A DNA stretch of 64,000 nucleotides from Cereibacter sphaeroides (GCA_003243455.1 QFQS01000003.1:434001-498000); one strand, 5' to 3'. Shown: positions 52,005 to 61,453, counted from the stretch's first letter. A program made the numbers and translations. Notes: a model not told the origin generated them from the letters alone.

Positions 52005-52910
52005 CTATTCAGAGGCCGTCGTCCGGCCTGTGCGCAGCATGTCGATCACCGCCCGTAGCCCGGCGGACATGTATTTTCGCGTGGGGTAGTAGATGTAGAG
52101 CCAGTCTTCAGAAACGATCCAGTCTTCCATGCATCGGATCAATCTACCGTCCGCGACGTAGGGTCGTGCACGATCTTCCCAGACATATGCTAGGGCGATG
52201 CCGGACAGCGCAGCTTCGATCATCAGTTCATGATCATGCAGGGAAAGCGGGCCCTTAGGCTCAAAATCCACCCGGTGGCCGATGCGTTCGAAAGTCCAGG
52301 GGTAGCGCGTTCCCGTCTCAAACATGTTCTGAATGCAGACATGCTCTGTCAGATCCGCGGGACGTGTCGGCACCGACCGGCCCGCAAAATAGGAAGGCGA
52401 GCCGACGACCGCAAAGCGCAGTCGTGGATTGATCTTCACCGCCGTCATGCCATCTCGCAGGCTTTCCCCCAGCCGGATGCCCGCATCAAACCCCTCCTCG
52501 GCAATATCGACAAGCCGGTCGGTAGCGATGATTTCCAGCTCAAGATTAGGGTTTCGCTCGATCAGCCTGCCGATCACCGGACCCAAAACGAACGGCGCTA
52601 TCGAATTGGGCGCGTTGATCCGCACTTTGCCGAATGGTGTGTCGCGAAACTGATTGAGACTGTCCAGCGCGGCGCTGATCTCGCTGAACGCAGGAGAGAG
52701 TTGGGCAATTAGCATTGCGCCGGCATCGGTCAACGACACACTCCGCGTCGTCCGGTTGAACAGGCGTATCCCGACTCGCGCCTCAAGGCTCGACACGGCA
52801 TGGCTGATCGCGGATGCGGTCACCCCACGTTCCTCGCTCGCACGCCGGAAACTCTTGTGTCGCGCGACTGCGTCAAATGCGGCGAGTTCTGACAGGTCGG
52901 TAGTTCGCAT
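52005..52910 (-). CDS. LysR-family transcriptional regulator
   Basis: A 301-residue LysR protein. The N-terminal winged helix (about 5-65) has FDAVARHKSFRRASEERGVTASAISHAVSSLE. The substrate-binding domain follows (about 90-295). It is divergent from the GlcG-like and SDR genes, the usual layout for a LysR regulator and its target, and lies 140 bases from the start of the sugar operon on the same strand. Confidence 0.94.
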   Translation of the reverse strand: MRTTDLSELAAFDAVARHKSFRRASEERGVTASAISHAVSSLEARVGIRLFNRTTRSVSLTDAGAMLIAQLSPAFSEISAALDSLNQFRDTPFGKVRINAPNSIAPFVLGPVIGRLIERNPNLELEIIATDRLVDIAEEGFDAGIRLGESLRDGMTAVKINPRLRFAVVGSPSYFAGRSVPTRPADLTEHVCIQNMFETGTRYPWTFERIGHRVDFEPKGPLSLHDHELMIEAALSGIALAYVWEDRARPYVADGRLIRCMEDWIVSEDWLYIYYPTRKYMSAGLRAVIDMLRTGRTTASE

Positions 52911-52928
52911 TGCTGATCCTCACTCAGG

Positions 52929-52963
52929 ATTGATCGGAAAACTATCCGGCTAATTCGATCAAT
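52929..52963. promoter_or_regulatory. Inverted repeat in LysR/GlcG intergenic region
   Basis: ATTGATCG (52929-52936) and CGATCAAT (52956-52963) form a perfect 8-bp inverted repeat with a 19-base spacer. The right arm overlaps a smaller dyad TCGAT-CA-ATCGA (52955-52966). The position between divergent genes suits a LysR-type operator. Confidence 0.5.
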
Positions 52964-53021
52964 CGAGAAGGGGCAAATTGATGCTCACGGAACAACCACC
53001 TCACCGAAAAGGAAAATGAAC

Positions 53022-53441
53022 ATGGCCATCGTCGCGGAAACCATCACGACCGATCGGGCTGCCAGGGCAATCGCTGCCGCGCAGCATCGCGCCGCTGCCA
53101 TCGGTATCGCCGTCAACGTAGCTGTCATTGACGCAGGCACGCATCTCAAGGGTTTCGTCCGCATGGACGGCGCGGTGCTTGGCGCCATCGACATCGCAAT
53201 CGGTAAGGCGCGGACGGCTGTCCTGTTTGCCGCCAGTAGCGAAGCCGTCTGGGACTACTGCAAGCCCGACGCCCCGGCGCACAATCTCGAAGCCAGCAAT
53301 GGCGGCCTTTTCCCTTTCGCCGGGGGCCTGCCGATCTTGTCGTCGGACGGTGTGCTGATCGGCGCCGTCGGGGTGTCCGGCGGTGCTGTTCCGCAGGACC
53401 TCGACATCGCCGAGGCCGCGATTGCCGCCCTGACGGCCTAG
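53022..53441 (+). CDS. GlcG/HbpS-family heme-binding-like protein
   Basis: A 139-residue protein of the GlcG/HbpS (DUF336) family. It has AARAIAAAQHRAAAIGIAV and the C-terminal GGLPILSSDGVLIGAVGVSG. ATG 53022 is preferred over 53016 because AAAGGA sits at the right distance. Family members bind heme or act next to oxidoreductases; the role here is not known. It lies 43 bases upstream of the SDR gene and is probably cotranscribed with it. Confidence 0.88.
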   Translation: MAIVAETITTDRAARAIAAAQHRAAAIGIAVNVAVIDAGTHLKGFVRMDGAVLGAIDIAIGKARTAVLFAASSEAVWDYCKPDAPAHNLEASNGGLFPFAGGLPILSSDGVLIGAVGVSGGAVPQDLDIAEAAIAALTA

Positions 53442-53484
53442 ACCGCCCTCCAAACATCAATCTTCAATCGAAAAGGAAAACTCC

Positions 53485-54288
53485 ATGACCAAGACCATTC
53501 TCATCACCGGCGCCGGTTCGGGCTTTGCCGAGGCCGCCGCAATCGGCATGGCCCAGGCGGGCCACAACATCATCGCCACTGCGCAGATTTCGCCGCAGGT
53601 GGCGGCGCTGCGGAACAAGGTCGCCGATCTGGGCCTGGGCAACGTGCGCGTCGAGAAGCTCGATCTGCACGACTCCTACGACATGGCCTTTGCGCAGAGC
53701 TTCGACATCGACATCCTGTGGAACAACGCCGGCATCGGAGAAAGCGGCCCAGTCAGCGAGATTCCGATCGACCTTGTTCGCGGCAACTATGAGACCAACG
53801 TGTTCAAGCCGCTGGAACTGACCCAGGGCTTCATCAAACGCTGGGTGGCGGAGGGGAAGAAGGGGAAGATCGTCTTTACCTCCTCGATGGGCGGACTGTT
53901 TACGCCAGCCGGCTGGGGCACCTACGTCTCGACCAAACACGCGCTGGAGTCGATCGCCGAGGCCATCGCGCAAGAGGTCGCGCCCTTTGGCATCAAGGTC
54001 CAGACCATCAACCCCGGCGCCTATCTGACGGGCTACAACGAGACCATGGCTGATACCGCCTTCCGCTGGCTGGACGACAGCAGGAATTTCACCAAGCGCG
54101 ACAATCTCCGCGCCACCTTTGATGCGCTGCTCGCCTCGCCCCAGGGCCATCTTGATCCGAAAGAGATGATCGACCGCATGATCGCGATCGTGCCGACGGA
54201 TACGGGCAAGTTCCGCAACGTCTGCCCGCAGTTCGTCGAGGACATGCTGAAGGACGCCCAGGCTGCTGCCTGGACCGCTGAAATCTAA
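53485..54288 (+). CDS. Short-chain dehydrogenase/reductase
   Basis: A 267-residue classical SDR. It has the NAD(P)-binding TILITGAGSGFAEAAAIGM, the structural LWNNAGIGESG, the catalytic Ser region FTSSMGGLF and the Tyr-x-x-x-Lys YVSTK. The glycine motif ends GFA rather than the usual GIG, a small deviation seen in some subgroups. The downstream 13-bp perfect hairpin closes the transcript. The substrate is unknown. Confidence 0.93.
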   Translation: MTKTILITGAGSGFAEAAAIGMAQAGHNIIATAQISPQVAALRNKVADLGLGNVRVEKLDLHDSYDMAFAQSFDIDILWNNAGIGESGPVSEIPIDLVRGNYETNVFKPLELTQGFIKRWVAEGKKGKIVFTSSMGGLFTPAGWGTYVSTKHALESIAEAIAQEVAPFGIKVQTINPGAYLTGYNETMADTAFRWLDDSRNFTKRDNLRATFDALLASPQGHLDPKEMIDRMIAIVPTDTGKFRNVCPQFVEDMLKDAQAAAWTAEI

Positions 54289-54297
54289 TAAGTGCTA

Positions 54298-54327
54298 ACC
54301 GGCGGCAAAGCAAACTTTGCCGCCGGT
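54298..54327 (+). terminator. Perfect 13-bp hairpin after the SDR gene
   Basis: Arms 54298-54310 (ACCGGCGGCAAAG) and 54315-54327 with a CAAA loop form a perfect stem 10 bases after the SDR stop. There is no T tract, but stability and position support termination. Confidence 0.75.
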
Positions 54328-54598
54328 ATAAGCAGGCCGAAATGAATATTTCGACGAACTAAATCAGATGGATGGTTCGTGACGGGACCGCTCTCGGCTC
54401 TTGGTGTGAAACGGAAGCTCTGCGACAGGATTTTGAAAAGACCCAGCGCGCTAGGCGCGACTGCTGGGGGCTGAAAAACACTGCAATTGTGTTGATCTTG
54501 TATATCGGCTTCGAGTTTCTCGTGAATTCGTTGACCTCTCCGGGCAAAGCGTGATGAGCAATGGGACAATTCGGGTCTAATGCGGGAACATCAGACAG
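54328..54598. other. Intergenic gap before the CLC gene
   Basis: About 270 bases. A 60-codon frame (54372-54554) is present but has no recognisable ribosome site or family similarity, so it is not called. No repeats were found. The CLC promoter is expected here. Confidence 0.5.
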
Positions 54599-55957
54599 GT
54601 GGCGCAGGTAGAAGAAGATTTGCTGGCCGAAGGTGCGCCAGGGAATACCGGAAGAGAGCTGCGCTACATGATGCTCGCCGTTTTGACGGGGGTTTTTGCG
54701 GGGCTGATCGGATCGCTTTTTCATCTTGCCATCAACAAGGCGGTGACCTGGCCCACGCTGATTTCCGGTCGTTTAGACGGCTGGGCGGCAGTTGCCGCCA
54801 TAGCGGTTGTGACCATGATTTGCACCGTTCTGGCAGCAGTCCTGGTGCGGCGCTTTGCACCGGAGGCTGGTGGCAGTGGCGTTCAGGAAATCGAAGGCGC
54901 GATGGAAGGGCTGCGCGAGGTGCGCTGGTGGCGCGTCCTTCCGGTAAAGTTTTTCGCGGGGATAATAGCCATCGGTTCGGGTCTGGTGCTGGGGCGCGAA
55001 GGCCCGACCATCCATATCGGCGCATCCGTCGGGGCCGCCGTTTCGGGAAGTTTCAAGACAAACGAACTGGAACGGAGGGGGCTGCTTGCCGGGGGTGCTG
55101 CTGCCGGGCTTGCCACCGCTTTCAACGCCCCGCTTAGCGGCGTTCTGTTCATCGTCGAAGAAACGCACCGTGAGTTTTCCTTCACTTTCCGCTCTTATCT
55201 TGGCGTTGCCATCGCCGCGATCTCGGCAACCATCGTGACCCAGATTATCGGTGGCCCTAGGCCCGATCTGCCGTTGTTGACCAACGCGGTGCCCTTGTCC
55301 CTGCTGCCGGCTTTTCTCGCGCTGGGTATAGTCTTGGGTGTGCTCGGCACTGTTCTTAACGCCAGCATAATGTGGGCCGTCGATTTCAGTGCCCGCAGCC
55401 ATGCGCGCGCGCCTTTCGTCTACCCGGCGTTGGTTGGGCTGGCCGTCGGGGCGCTTTTCGCAACGCTGCCGCAGTCTGTCACTGGCGGCGAAAACGTCAT
55501 TCTTCAACTGGCCGTGCATAGTCCCGGCGTGACCATACTGTTGCTGCTTGCGACGTTGCGATTCTTTACCATGGTTGCCAGCTATTCGACCGGCGTGCCG
55601 GGCGGCATCTTTGCCCCGATCCTCAGTTTGGCAATGTGTGTCGGGATGGCATTCGGAGAGTGCATGCGCCTGTGGTTGCCGGACAGCGATGTGGTTCCCA
55701 TGGCATTTGGCATTGCTGCCATGGGGGGGCTTTTCACCGCATCGGTGCGTGCGCCCATTGTAGGCGTTGTCCTGACTTTGGAGTTGACCGGTTCTTATGG
55801 TTTGGCTTTGCCGCTGATGATGACTTGCGTGGCAGCAGATCTGGTCGCGCAGTGGACCGGCGGCAAGCCGATCTATGTGCAGCTTCTGGATCGGACGCTG
55901 GCGCAGGCGGGTATCAAGCACCCCGCAGAGCCGAAAGAGCCGATCGGGCTCGGGTGA
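54599..55957 (+). CDS. CLC-family chloride channel/transporter
   Basis: A 452-residue membrane protein with the CLC signature regions in order: GGSGVQEIEGAMEG, GREGPTIHIGASVG (the gating glutamate in GREGP), then FIVEETHREFSF and the late GVPGGIFAPILSLAMCVG. The gating Glu and the inner Glu in EE(T) suggest a Cl-/H+ exchanger, the usual bacterial type. The GTG start at 54599 has a weak ribosome site, so a start a few codons further in is possible. It converges on the anion permease gene with a 27-base gap. Confidence 0.94.
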   Translation: MAQVEEDLLAEGAPGNTGRELRYMMLAVLTGVFAGLIGSLFHLAINKAVTWPTLISGRLDGWAAVAAIAVVTMICTVLAAVLVRRFAPEAGGSGVQEIEGAMEGLREVRWWRVLPVKFFAGIIAIGSGLVLGREGPTIHIGASVGAAVSGSFKTNELERRGLLAGGAAAGLATAFNAPLSGVLFIVEETHREFSFTFRSYLGVAIAAISATIVTQIIGGPRPDLPLLTNAVPLSLLPAFLALGIVLGVLGTVLNASIMWAVDFSARSHARAPFVYPALVGLAVGALFATLPQSVTGGENVILQLAVHSPGVTILLLLATLRFFTMVASYSTGVPGGIFAPILSLAMCVGMAFGECMRLWLPDSDVVPMAFGIAAMGGLFTASVRAPIVGVVLTLELTGSYGLALPLMMTCVAADLVAQWTGGKPIYVQLLDRTLAQAGIKHPAEPKEPIGLG

Positions 55958-55984
55958 CGACTGATCGGCGCGATATCGAAGGCC

Positions 55985-57223
55985 TTACGTTTCGAGGTAA
56001 AAGATCCAGACTGCCGCCATCATCATACAGGCTATGGCGACCGGCAGGCCGGCACGCGAGAATTCCTTGAACGAGATCTTCACGCCATGCGCCGCCGCCT
56101 GTTCGACGACGATAATCCCGGCAAGGCTGCCAAAGATGACAAGGCTGCTGGAGAATCCTGTTCCCAGCGCCAGCGCTGCGCCAAGCGCGTCGCGATAAAC
56201 CCCAGGTTCCAGGAATGGCACCAGCAGCATCACGGCGGCGTTGTTGCCGACGATGTTGCTCAGCACGCCGCTGACGAAGAACAGTGTTATCGGCTCGTTC
56301 AGGTTGACACCTTCGCCCCGCAGATAGGCCAGAAGATGCTGCGGCAGGCCGGTCGATGCCATGGCGGCGTTGACGACGAACAGCCCCATGAACAAAAGCA
56401 GCAGGCTGCCGTCCACGTGTTTCATCATGTCTGTCGAGGATACTGTCCGGTTTACCAGCAGGACAGCCGCCGCACCAAGCGCAACCAGCTCTCTCGGCCA
56501 GTCGGTGAAAGCGAAAGCAAGAATCACGACTGTAGCAACCGCGATGGCCTTGGCGGTTTCCAGACGATTGAGGGGGACGGGAGCGCTTGATACCGACGCG
56601 TTGCCGTCCGGCTGCGTCACAAGCTGCCAGTGGCCGCGATAAAATGCAGCGACCACCAGCCACACGATCGGCAATGATATGATCGCGGGCAAAAGGGCGG
56701 CTTTCAGAAACCCGGCAAAAGACATCTGCAGTCCTTGCGCCGCGATCATGTTCTGCGGACTGCCCATCAGAGTTCCCGACGCGCCCGTATTGGCGGCAAA
56801 GCAGAAGGCCAGAAGGAATGGCACGGGGTTCAGGCCCCGCGCCAGCGTGATCGAAACGAGCAGCGGCGTCATCGCCACCACGACCACGTCGTTCGTCAGG
56901 ACGGCGGAAAGCGTACCCGACACGGCAATCAGGATCGCCAGCAGCATGGGTGGCGATACCTTGAGCGTCACCACCCATTTCGCGACATGAGCGTAGAAGC
57001 CCGAGACGATGAAGGCGGCGGACACAACCATAAGGCCGAACAGCATCCCGACACTTTTGTAGTCGATCGCATTCCAGGATTGCTGCGGACCGATGCTGCC
57101 CACGGCAATCATCGTCATCGCGCCGGCTACGGCTGCGCCAGTCCGGTCGACCTTGAAGCCGGGAAGGGTACCGAAGGCCATCGCAACATAGACAAGTAGG
57201 AAAATCAGAAACGTAAGGTCCAT
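55985..57223 (-). CDS. IT-superfamily anion permease (ArsB/SLC13-like)
   Basis: A 412-residue protein from ATG 57223 (MDLTFLIFLLVYVAMAF); the longer frame to 57355 adds a non-hydrophobic tail with no family similarity. It has about ten to twelve helices and the paired family motifs LTNDVVVVAMTPLLVSI and LSNIVGNNAAVMLLVPF. These are shared by ArsB, SLC13-type and related anion or Na+-coupled transporters. Substrate prediction is unsafe; no arsenic genes are nearby. It is divergent from the urease cluster. Confidence 0.87.
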   Translation of the reverse strand: MDLTFLIFLLVYVAMAFGTLPGFKVDRTGAAVAGAMTMIAVGSIGPQQSWNAIDYKSVGMLFGLMVVSAAFIVSGFYAHVAKWVVTLKVSPPMLLAILIAVSGTLSAVLTNDVVVVAMTPLLVSITLARGLNPVPFLLAFCFAANTGASGTLMGSPQNMIAAQGLQMSFAGFLKAALLPAIISLPIVWLVVAAFYRGHWQLVTQPDGNASVSSAPVPLNRLETAKAIAVATVVILAFAFTDWPRELVALGAAAVLLVNRTVSSTDMMKHVDGSLLLLFMGLFVVNAAMASTGLPQHLLAYLRGEGVNLNEPITLFFVSGVLSNIVGNNAAVMLLVPFLEPGVYRDALGAALALGTGFSSSLVIFGSLAGIIVVEQAAAHGVKISFKEFSRAGLPVAIACMMMAAVWIFYLET

Positions 57224-57537
57224 TCGGTTTCGCCAGTGCCGCTTGTTCTCAACTCGTTGTGCAGGCCCTGTCGCCCTGCGCAGGATCGCGGCTAGCATGA
57301 TTTCGACAATCTGGCGACTGGTGGAATGACGGCATTGTGGCGTGGCAAGGCACACGGTTTTTTGCGCTGCCGAAGCGGCGGTGCTTTTCTAAGCTGTTTC
57401 GGATATGGAACGGTGCGGCGCGCGATTTCCCGGCTTTTGTTTTTGACATGCGCGCCGTGCTTCCCCTACCAAGGTGCAGACAGGCCGCATTTGCTTAATA
57501 AGTCTGGATTTTCTTCGCTGCAGCTCGGAGGGCGCGC
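57224..57537. other. Divergent gap before urease cluster
   Basis: A 314-base gap between the anion permease and ureA. It holds the ureA promoter candidate described below. No gene, repeat or hairpin was recognised. A GGAGG ribosome site at about 57527 precedes ureA. Confidence 0.5.
57443..57472 (+). promoter_or_regulatory. Candidate promoter of the urease operon
   Basis: A perfect TTGACA (57443-57448) is followed after 18 bases by TACCAA (57467-57472), a weak -10. It is the only convincing -35 in the gap and lies about 65 bases before ureA. The -10 match is poor. Confidence 0.35.
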
Positions 57538-57840
57538 ATGCATTTTACTCCCCGCGAACAGGACAAGCTGATGATCTATATGCTCGCCATGGTTGCGCAG
57601 CGTAGAAAGGACAGCGGCCTTAAGCTCAACCACCCCGAAACGGTATCGCTGATCGCGGCTGCTGCCATGGATGGCGCCCGCGCCGGCAAGACGCTGGAAG
57701 AGGTCATGGAACTGGCCAGCAAGGTGATCACGCTGGACGACGTCATGGAAGGCGTCGCCGACATGATCCCTTACGTCCAGGTGGAGGCCGTGTTCACCGA
57801 CGGCAGCCGTCTGATCACCGTCCACGATCCGATCAAGTAA
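57538..57840 (+). CDS. ureA: Urease subunit gamma
   Basis: UreA is the small structural subunit of urease, which hydrolyses urea to ammonia and carbamate in the cytoplasm. It has exactly 100 residues, the family length, with MHFTPREQDKLMIYMLAMVA at the start and the conserved LNHPETVSLIAAAAMDGAR. It heads the cluster ureABCEFGD and is followed by ureB after 17 bases. Confidence 0.98.
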   Translation: MHFTPREQDKLMIYMLAMVAQRRKDSGLKLNHPETVSLIAAAAMDGARAGKTLEEVMELASKVITLDDVMEGVADMIPYVQVEAVFTDGSRLITVHDPIK

Positions 57841-57857
57841 TTCAGAAAGGTTCGACC

Positions 57858-58268
57858 ATGGCCAAAGCTACCAAGAAGACGCCGGTCGGGGGCCTTGTTC
57901 TGGCTTCGGGCGATATCGAGATCAACGCAGGCTATCCCGTGACCACGCTGAAGGTCCGCAATACCGGTGATCGCCCGATCCAGGTTGGTTCGCATTTCCA
58001 CTTCTTCGAAGTGAACGCCGCGCTGGAGTTCGACCGCCAGCAAACCTTCGGCAAGCGGCTGAACATAGCGGCCTCGACGGCGCTTCGGTTCGAGCCGGGC
58101 GATGAAAAGGAAGTTTCTCTTGTGCCATATCAAGGCAAGCAGCGGGTCGTTGGATTCAACAACCTGACCGATGGTTGGGTTGGGAATGAGAATTACGACA
58201 CATATCGGCCCCGTCTGAGCGACGCGATGGATAGTGCCGCCAGGCTGGGTTTCAAAAGCAAAGCCTGA
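57858..58268 (+). CDS. ureB: Urease subunit beta
   Basis: UreB is the second structural subunit. It has the conserved core GDIEINAGYPVTTLKVRNTG, VGSHFHFFEVNAALEFDR and VVGFNNLTDGWVG. The protein has 136 residues, longer than the usual 101-106, because of a basic start (MAKATKKTPVGG) and a C-terminal extension of about 20 residues (YDTYRPRLSDAMDSAARL). Such an extension occurs in a number of bacterial beta subunits. Confidence 0.98.
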   Translation: MAKATKKTPVGGLVLASGDIEINAGYPVTTLKVRNTGDRPIQVGSHFHFFEVNAALEFDRQQTFGKRLNIAASTALRFEPGDEKEVSLVPYQGKQRVVGFNNLTDGWVGNENYDTYRPRLSDAMDSAARLGFKSKA

Positions 58269-58301
58269 TCGGCAGCGCGCAACGGGATTTGGAGTGCTGA
58301 G

Positions 58302-60023
58302 ATGGCCAAGATTTCGCGGCAGCAATATGCAGACCTTTATGGGCCGACGACGGGCGACAAGATCCGTCTGGGCGATACCAACCTTTTCATTGAGATCGAA
58401 AAAGACTTGCGCGCCACCTATGGCGAGGAGGCCGTCTATGGCGGCGGCAAGGTGCTGCGCGACGGCATGGGATACGACAACGAGCTGACCAGCGCGGCTG
58501 GTGCGCCGGACCTGATTATCACCAACGTTACCATCCTTGACGCTGTGCAGGGTGTCATCAAGGCCGACGTCGGTATCAAGAACGGACTGATCGTGGCCAT
58601 AGGCAAGGCGGGGAACCCCTCGGTCATGCCCGGTGTGACGCCGGGTCTTGCGCTTGGGCCGGGGACGGATGCGATTGCGGGGGAACACTACATCCTGACG
58701 GCGGGTGGTATCGACGCCCACGTTCATTTCATCGCGCCGCAACAGGCCGAGGCGGCGTTGAGCAATGGCGTAACAACGCTTTTCGGCGGTGGTTTCGGAC
58801 CGACCGATGGCACGAATGGCACAACTATCACCTCGGGCACCTGGAACATCGAGATGATGTTGCGGTCATTTGACAGCTGGCCCGTGAATGCGGGCGTGCT
58901 GGCCAAGGGCAACAGTTCGGGCATCGCCCCGCTGGAAGAACAGATCTACGCAGGCGCTTTCGGCTTCAAGATCCACGAAGACTGGGGCAGCACGCCGGGC
59001 ACGATCCGCAGCGCGCTGACGGTCGCTGACCGGATGGACGTGCAGGTCTGCATCCATACCGACACGCTGAACGAGGCGGGTTTCGTCGAAAACACGATCG
59101 CCGCGCTGGAAGGGCGGACGATCCACACCTACCACACCGAGGGTGCAGGCGGTGGTCACGCCCCGGACATCATCCGCGTGGCGAGCCTTTCGAACGTCAT
59201 CCCCAGCTCAACGAACCCGACGCTGCCCTATGGGATCAACTCGCAGGCCGAGCTGTTCGACATGACGATGATCTGTCACCACCTCAGCCCCAAGATTCCC
59301 ACGGACGTGGCCTTTGCCGAAAGCCGGGTGCGGGCCGAGACGATTGCCGCCGAGAACGTGCTGCACGATCTGGGCGCGATCTCGATCCTGTCGAGCGACA
59401 GCCAGGCGATGGGCCGGGTGGGCGAGAACTGGAGCCGTACGATCCAGACCGCGCATCTGATGAAGGATCGCCGTGGCGCCTATGCGGGCGATACCTCGGG
59501 CAACGACAACCAGCGGGTTCTGCGCTTTGTCGCCAAGGTGACGATCAACCCGGCCATCGCGCAGGGCGTAGCGCATGTGATAGGTTCCGTCGAGGTCGGC
59601 AAGATGGCGGACCTCGTGCTGTGGGAACCGGCGTTCTTTGGCGCGAAGCCCAAGATGGTCATCAAGGGTGGCATCATCTCCTGGGCGCTTATGGGCGACC
59701 CCAACGCCTCGTTGCCGACGCCGCAGCCGGTGTTCTATCGCCCGATGTTCGGCACGATGGGCTCGGCGTTGACCAAGACGCGGATGACCTTCACCTCGCG
59801 GGCTGGCTATGACGCAGGTATTGTCGATCGGTATGAGCTGAAATCGCAGGTGATTCCTGTCTATGGCACGCGGACGATCACCAAGAGTTCGATGATCCGC
59901 AACTCGGCCCAGCCCGAGATCGTGGTCAACCCCGAGACCTTTGCGGTGACGGTCGACGGAGTTCATGCGACGGTCGAACCGGCGACGCATGTGCCGCTGA
60001 CCCAGTTGTATTTCTTCAGCTAG
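58302..60023 (+). CDS. ureC: Urease subunit alpha (catalytic)
   Basis: UreC carries the dinuclear nickel site. The 573-residue protein has the ligands and active-site residues in place: His140 and His142 in DAHVHFI, the carbamylated Lys223 in GFKIHEDWG, further histidines in CIHTDTLNE and HTYHTEGAGGGHAPD, and the flap region MICHHLSPKIP with Cys325. The downstream chaperone gene ureE begins 79 bases later. Confidence 0.98.
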   Translation: MAKISRQQYADLYGPTTGDKIRLGDTNLFIEIEKDLRATYGEEAVYGGGKVLRDGMGYDNELTSAAGAPDLIITNVTILDAVQGVIKADVGIKNGLIVAIGKAGNPSVMPGVTPGLALGPGTDAIAGEHYILTAGGIDAHVHFIAPQQAEAALSNGVTTLFGGGFGPTDGTNGTTITSGTWNIEMMLRSFDSWPVNAGVLAKGNSSGIAPLEEQIYAGAFGFKIHEDWGSTPGTIRSALTVADRMDVQVCIHTDTLNEAGFVENTIAALEGRTIHTYHTEGAGGGHAPDIIRVASLSNVIPSSTNPTLPYGINSQAELFDMTMICHHLSPKIPTDVAFAESRVRAETIAAENVLHDLGAISILSSDSQAMGRVGENWSRTIQTAHLMKDRRGAYAGDTSGNDNQRVLRFVAKVTINPAIAQGVAHVIGSVEVGKMADLVLWEPAFFGAKPKMVIKGGIISWALMGDPNASLPTPQPVFYRPMFGTMGSALTKTRMTFTSRAGYDAGIVDRYELKSQVIPVYGTRTITKSSMIRNSAQPEIVVNPETFAVTVDGVHATVEPATHVPLTQLYFFS

Positions 60024-60102
60024 GTTTGGGCGGAGCGGTCGGAGGTCGGGCAGGGGTGGCATCCTGGTGCGGTGGCGCCGTGGGAATACGTTCGGAGGTA
60101 GG

Positions 60103-60705
60103 ATGATCCTGGTAGAGAAAACGCTTGGTAACCTGCGCGAGCCGGTCTGGCACGACCGGTCGCACCACGCCAAGCTGGACCTCCTGGTGCTGGAGCAGTG
60201 GGAGGCGCCGAAGAGCCGCCTACGCAAGGCCAGCGAGAGTGGCGTCGAACTCGCCATCTCGCTACCGCGCGACCAGCATCTGCATGACGGTGACGTGCTG
60301 TACTACGACGACGCCAAGGGTCATATCGTCGTCGCCCGCATTGCGCTGAAGGAAGTGCTGGTGATCGAGATGGAGGGCTTGGAAAAGCTTTCGCCGACCG
60401 AGATCCTGCGGACCTGTTTCGAGCTGGGTCATGGGCTGGGCAACCAGCACTGGCCGGCGGTGATCAAGGGCAACACGGTCTATGTGCCGCTGTCGGTCGA
60501 TCAAAAGGTCATGGCATCGGTCATGCGGACGCATGCGTTTGAGCATGTGAAGACCCACTTCGCGCCGGGGGAAGAGATCGCGGCCAAACTGGACGCGAAA
60601 GAGGTGCGGATGCTGTTTGCCGGGGCGGATGCCACGCCACATCACCACCATGGCGATCATGCGCATTCCCATGACCACGACCATCACCACGATCACAGCC
60701 ACTGA
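60103..60705 (+). CDS. ureE: UreE, urease nickel-delivery chaperone
   Basis: UreE binds nickel and passes it to the apo-urease assembly complex. From ATG 60103 (GGAGG 5 bases before) it has 200 residues; the frame upstream to 60067 is not conserved. The family core runs MILVEKTLGNLREPVW to GHGLGNQHWPAVIKG. The C-terminal tail (about 180-200) is very rich in His and Asp, the usual nickel-storage tail. The tail's repeats are part of the protein and not an assembly artefact. Confidence 0.96.
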   Translation: MILVEKTLGNLREPVWHDRSHHAKLDLLVLEQWEAPKSRLRKASESGVELAISLPRDQHLHDGDVLYYDDAKGHIVVARIALKEVLVIEMEGLEKLSPTEILRTCFELGHGLGNQHWPAVIKGNTVYVPLSVDQKVMASVMRTHAFEHVKTHFAPGEEIAAKLDAKEVRMLFAGADATPHHHHGDHAHSHDHDHHHDHSH

Positions 60706-60715
60706 CGAAAAGACG

Positions 60716-61438
60716 ATGGCACGGGACGACATCAGGGAACGGACCAACGCGCGGAACATGGTTCATCTGGCGCGGCTGCTGCAGTTCTCAGACTCCACAC
60801 TGCCGGTCGGATCATTTGCCTTTTCCAACGGGCTGGAATCCGCGGTGCAGATAGGGGTCGTCACCGACGGAGCGAGCCTGCAGCAGTTCGTTGAACTGAT
60901 CGTCCGGCAGGCCGCCCGCATGGACGGGATTGCCTTGCTGCACGCCCATCGGGCCGCTGCCCTTGGCGACTACGAGGCGCTGCTGGCCGCCGACGGCGCG
61001 CTTTGGTGCCGCCGGGTGGGCGAGGAGCAGCAAATGATGCTGTCCCGCATGGGCCGGAAGTTTGCGGAACTGGCGCTGAAGATCAGCAGTTTTCCGGTGC
61101 TGGAGCGCTGGCTGGCAGATATCAAGGCGGGCGGCACGCCGGGATGTTTTCCGGTCGGGCAGGCGATCGGACTTGCCCAGATGGGCGCGGATGAGGAAGA
61201 GGCCTTCATCGTCCACCAGTATGCCATCGCCGCGATGGTCCTGAGCGCTGCGCTGCGCCTGATGCGGATCGACCATATGGAAACCCAGCGCATCCTTTTC
61301 GCCGTGCAGGAGCGGGTGGAAGAAGACTACCTCGCGGTGCGCGACCTTACCCTTGATGAGATGTCGGTCTTTGCGCCGGTGTTCGATGTGCTGGTTGCCC
61401 ATCACACAACGGCCCATGTCCGGCTGTTCATGAACTGA
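60716..61438 (+). CDS. ureF: UreF, urease accessory protein
   Basis: UreF is part of the UreD-UreF-UreG complex that gates nickel insertion. From ATG 60716 it has 240 residues; the frame from 60617 overlaps the UreE His tail and is not used. The family opening LLQFSDSTLPVGSFAFSNGL and the internal GGTPGCFPVGQAIGLA are clear. It starts 10 bases after the ureE stop and is 15 bases upstream of ureG. Confidence 0.95.
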   Translation: MARDDIRERTNARNMVHLARLLQFSDSTLPVGSFAFSNGLESAVQIGVVTDGASLQQFVELIVRQAARMDGIALLHAHRAAALGDYEALLAADGALWCRRVGEEQQMMLSRMGRKFAELALKISSFPVLERWLADIKAGGTPGCFPVGQAIGLAQMGADEEEAFIVHQYAIAAMVLSAALRLMRIDHMETQRILFAVQERVEEDYLAVRDLTLDEMSVFAPVFDVLVAHHTTAHVRLFMN

Positions 61439-61453
61439 CGAAAGGAACGACAG

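Noticed and set aside
54372..54554. 60-codon plus-strand frame before the CLC gene
   Set aside because: No ribosome site, no similarity and odd codon use; treated as non-coding.
60635..60702. CAC/CAT-rich repeat at the end of ureE
   Set aside because: It is the normal His-rich nickel-binding tail of UreE, not a repeat array or CRISPR.
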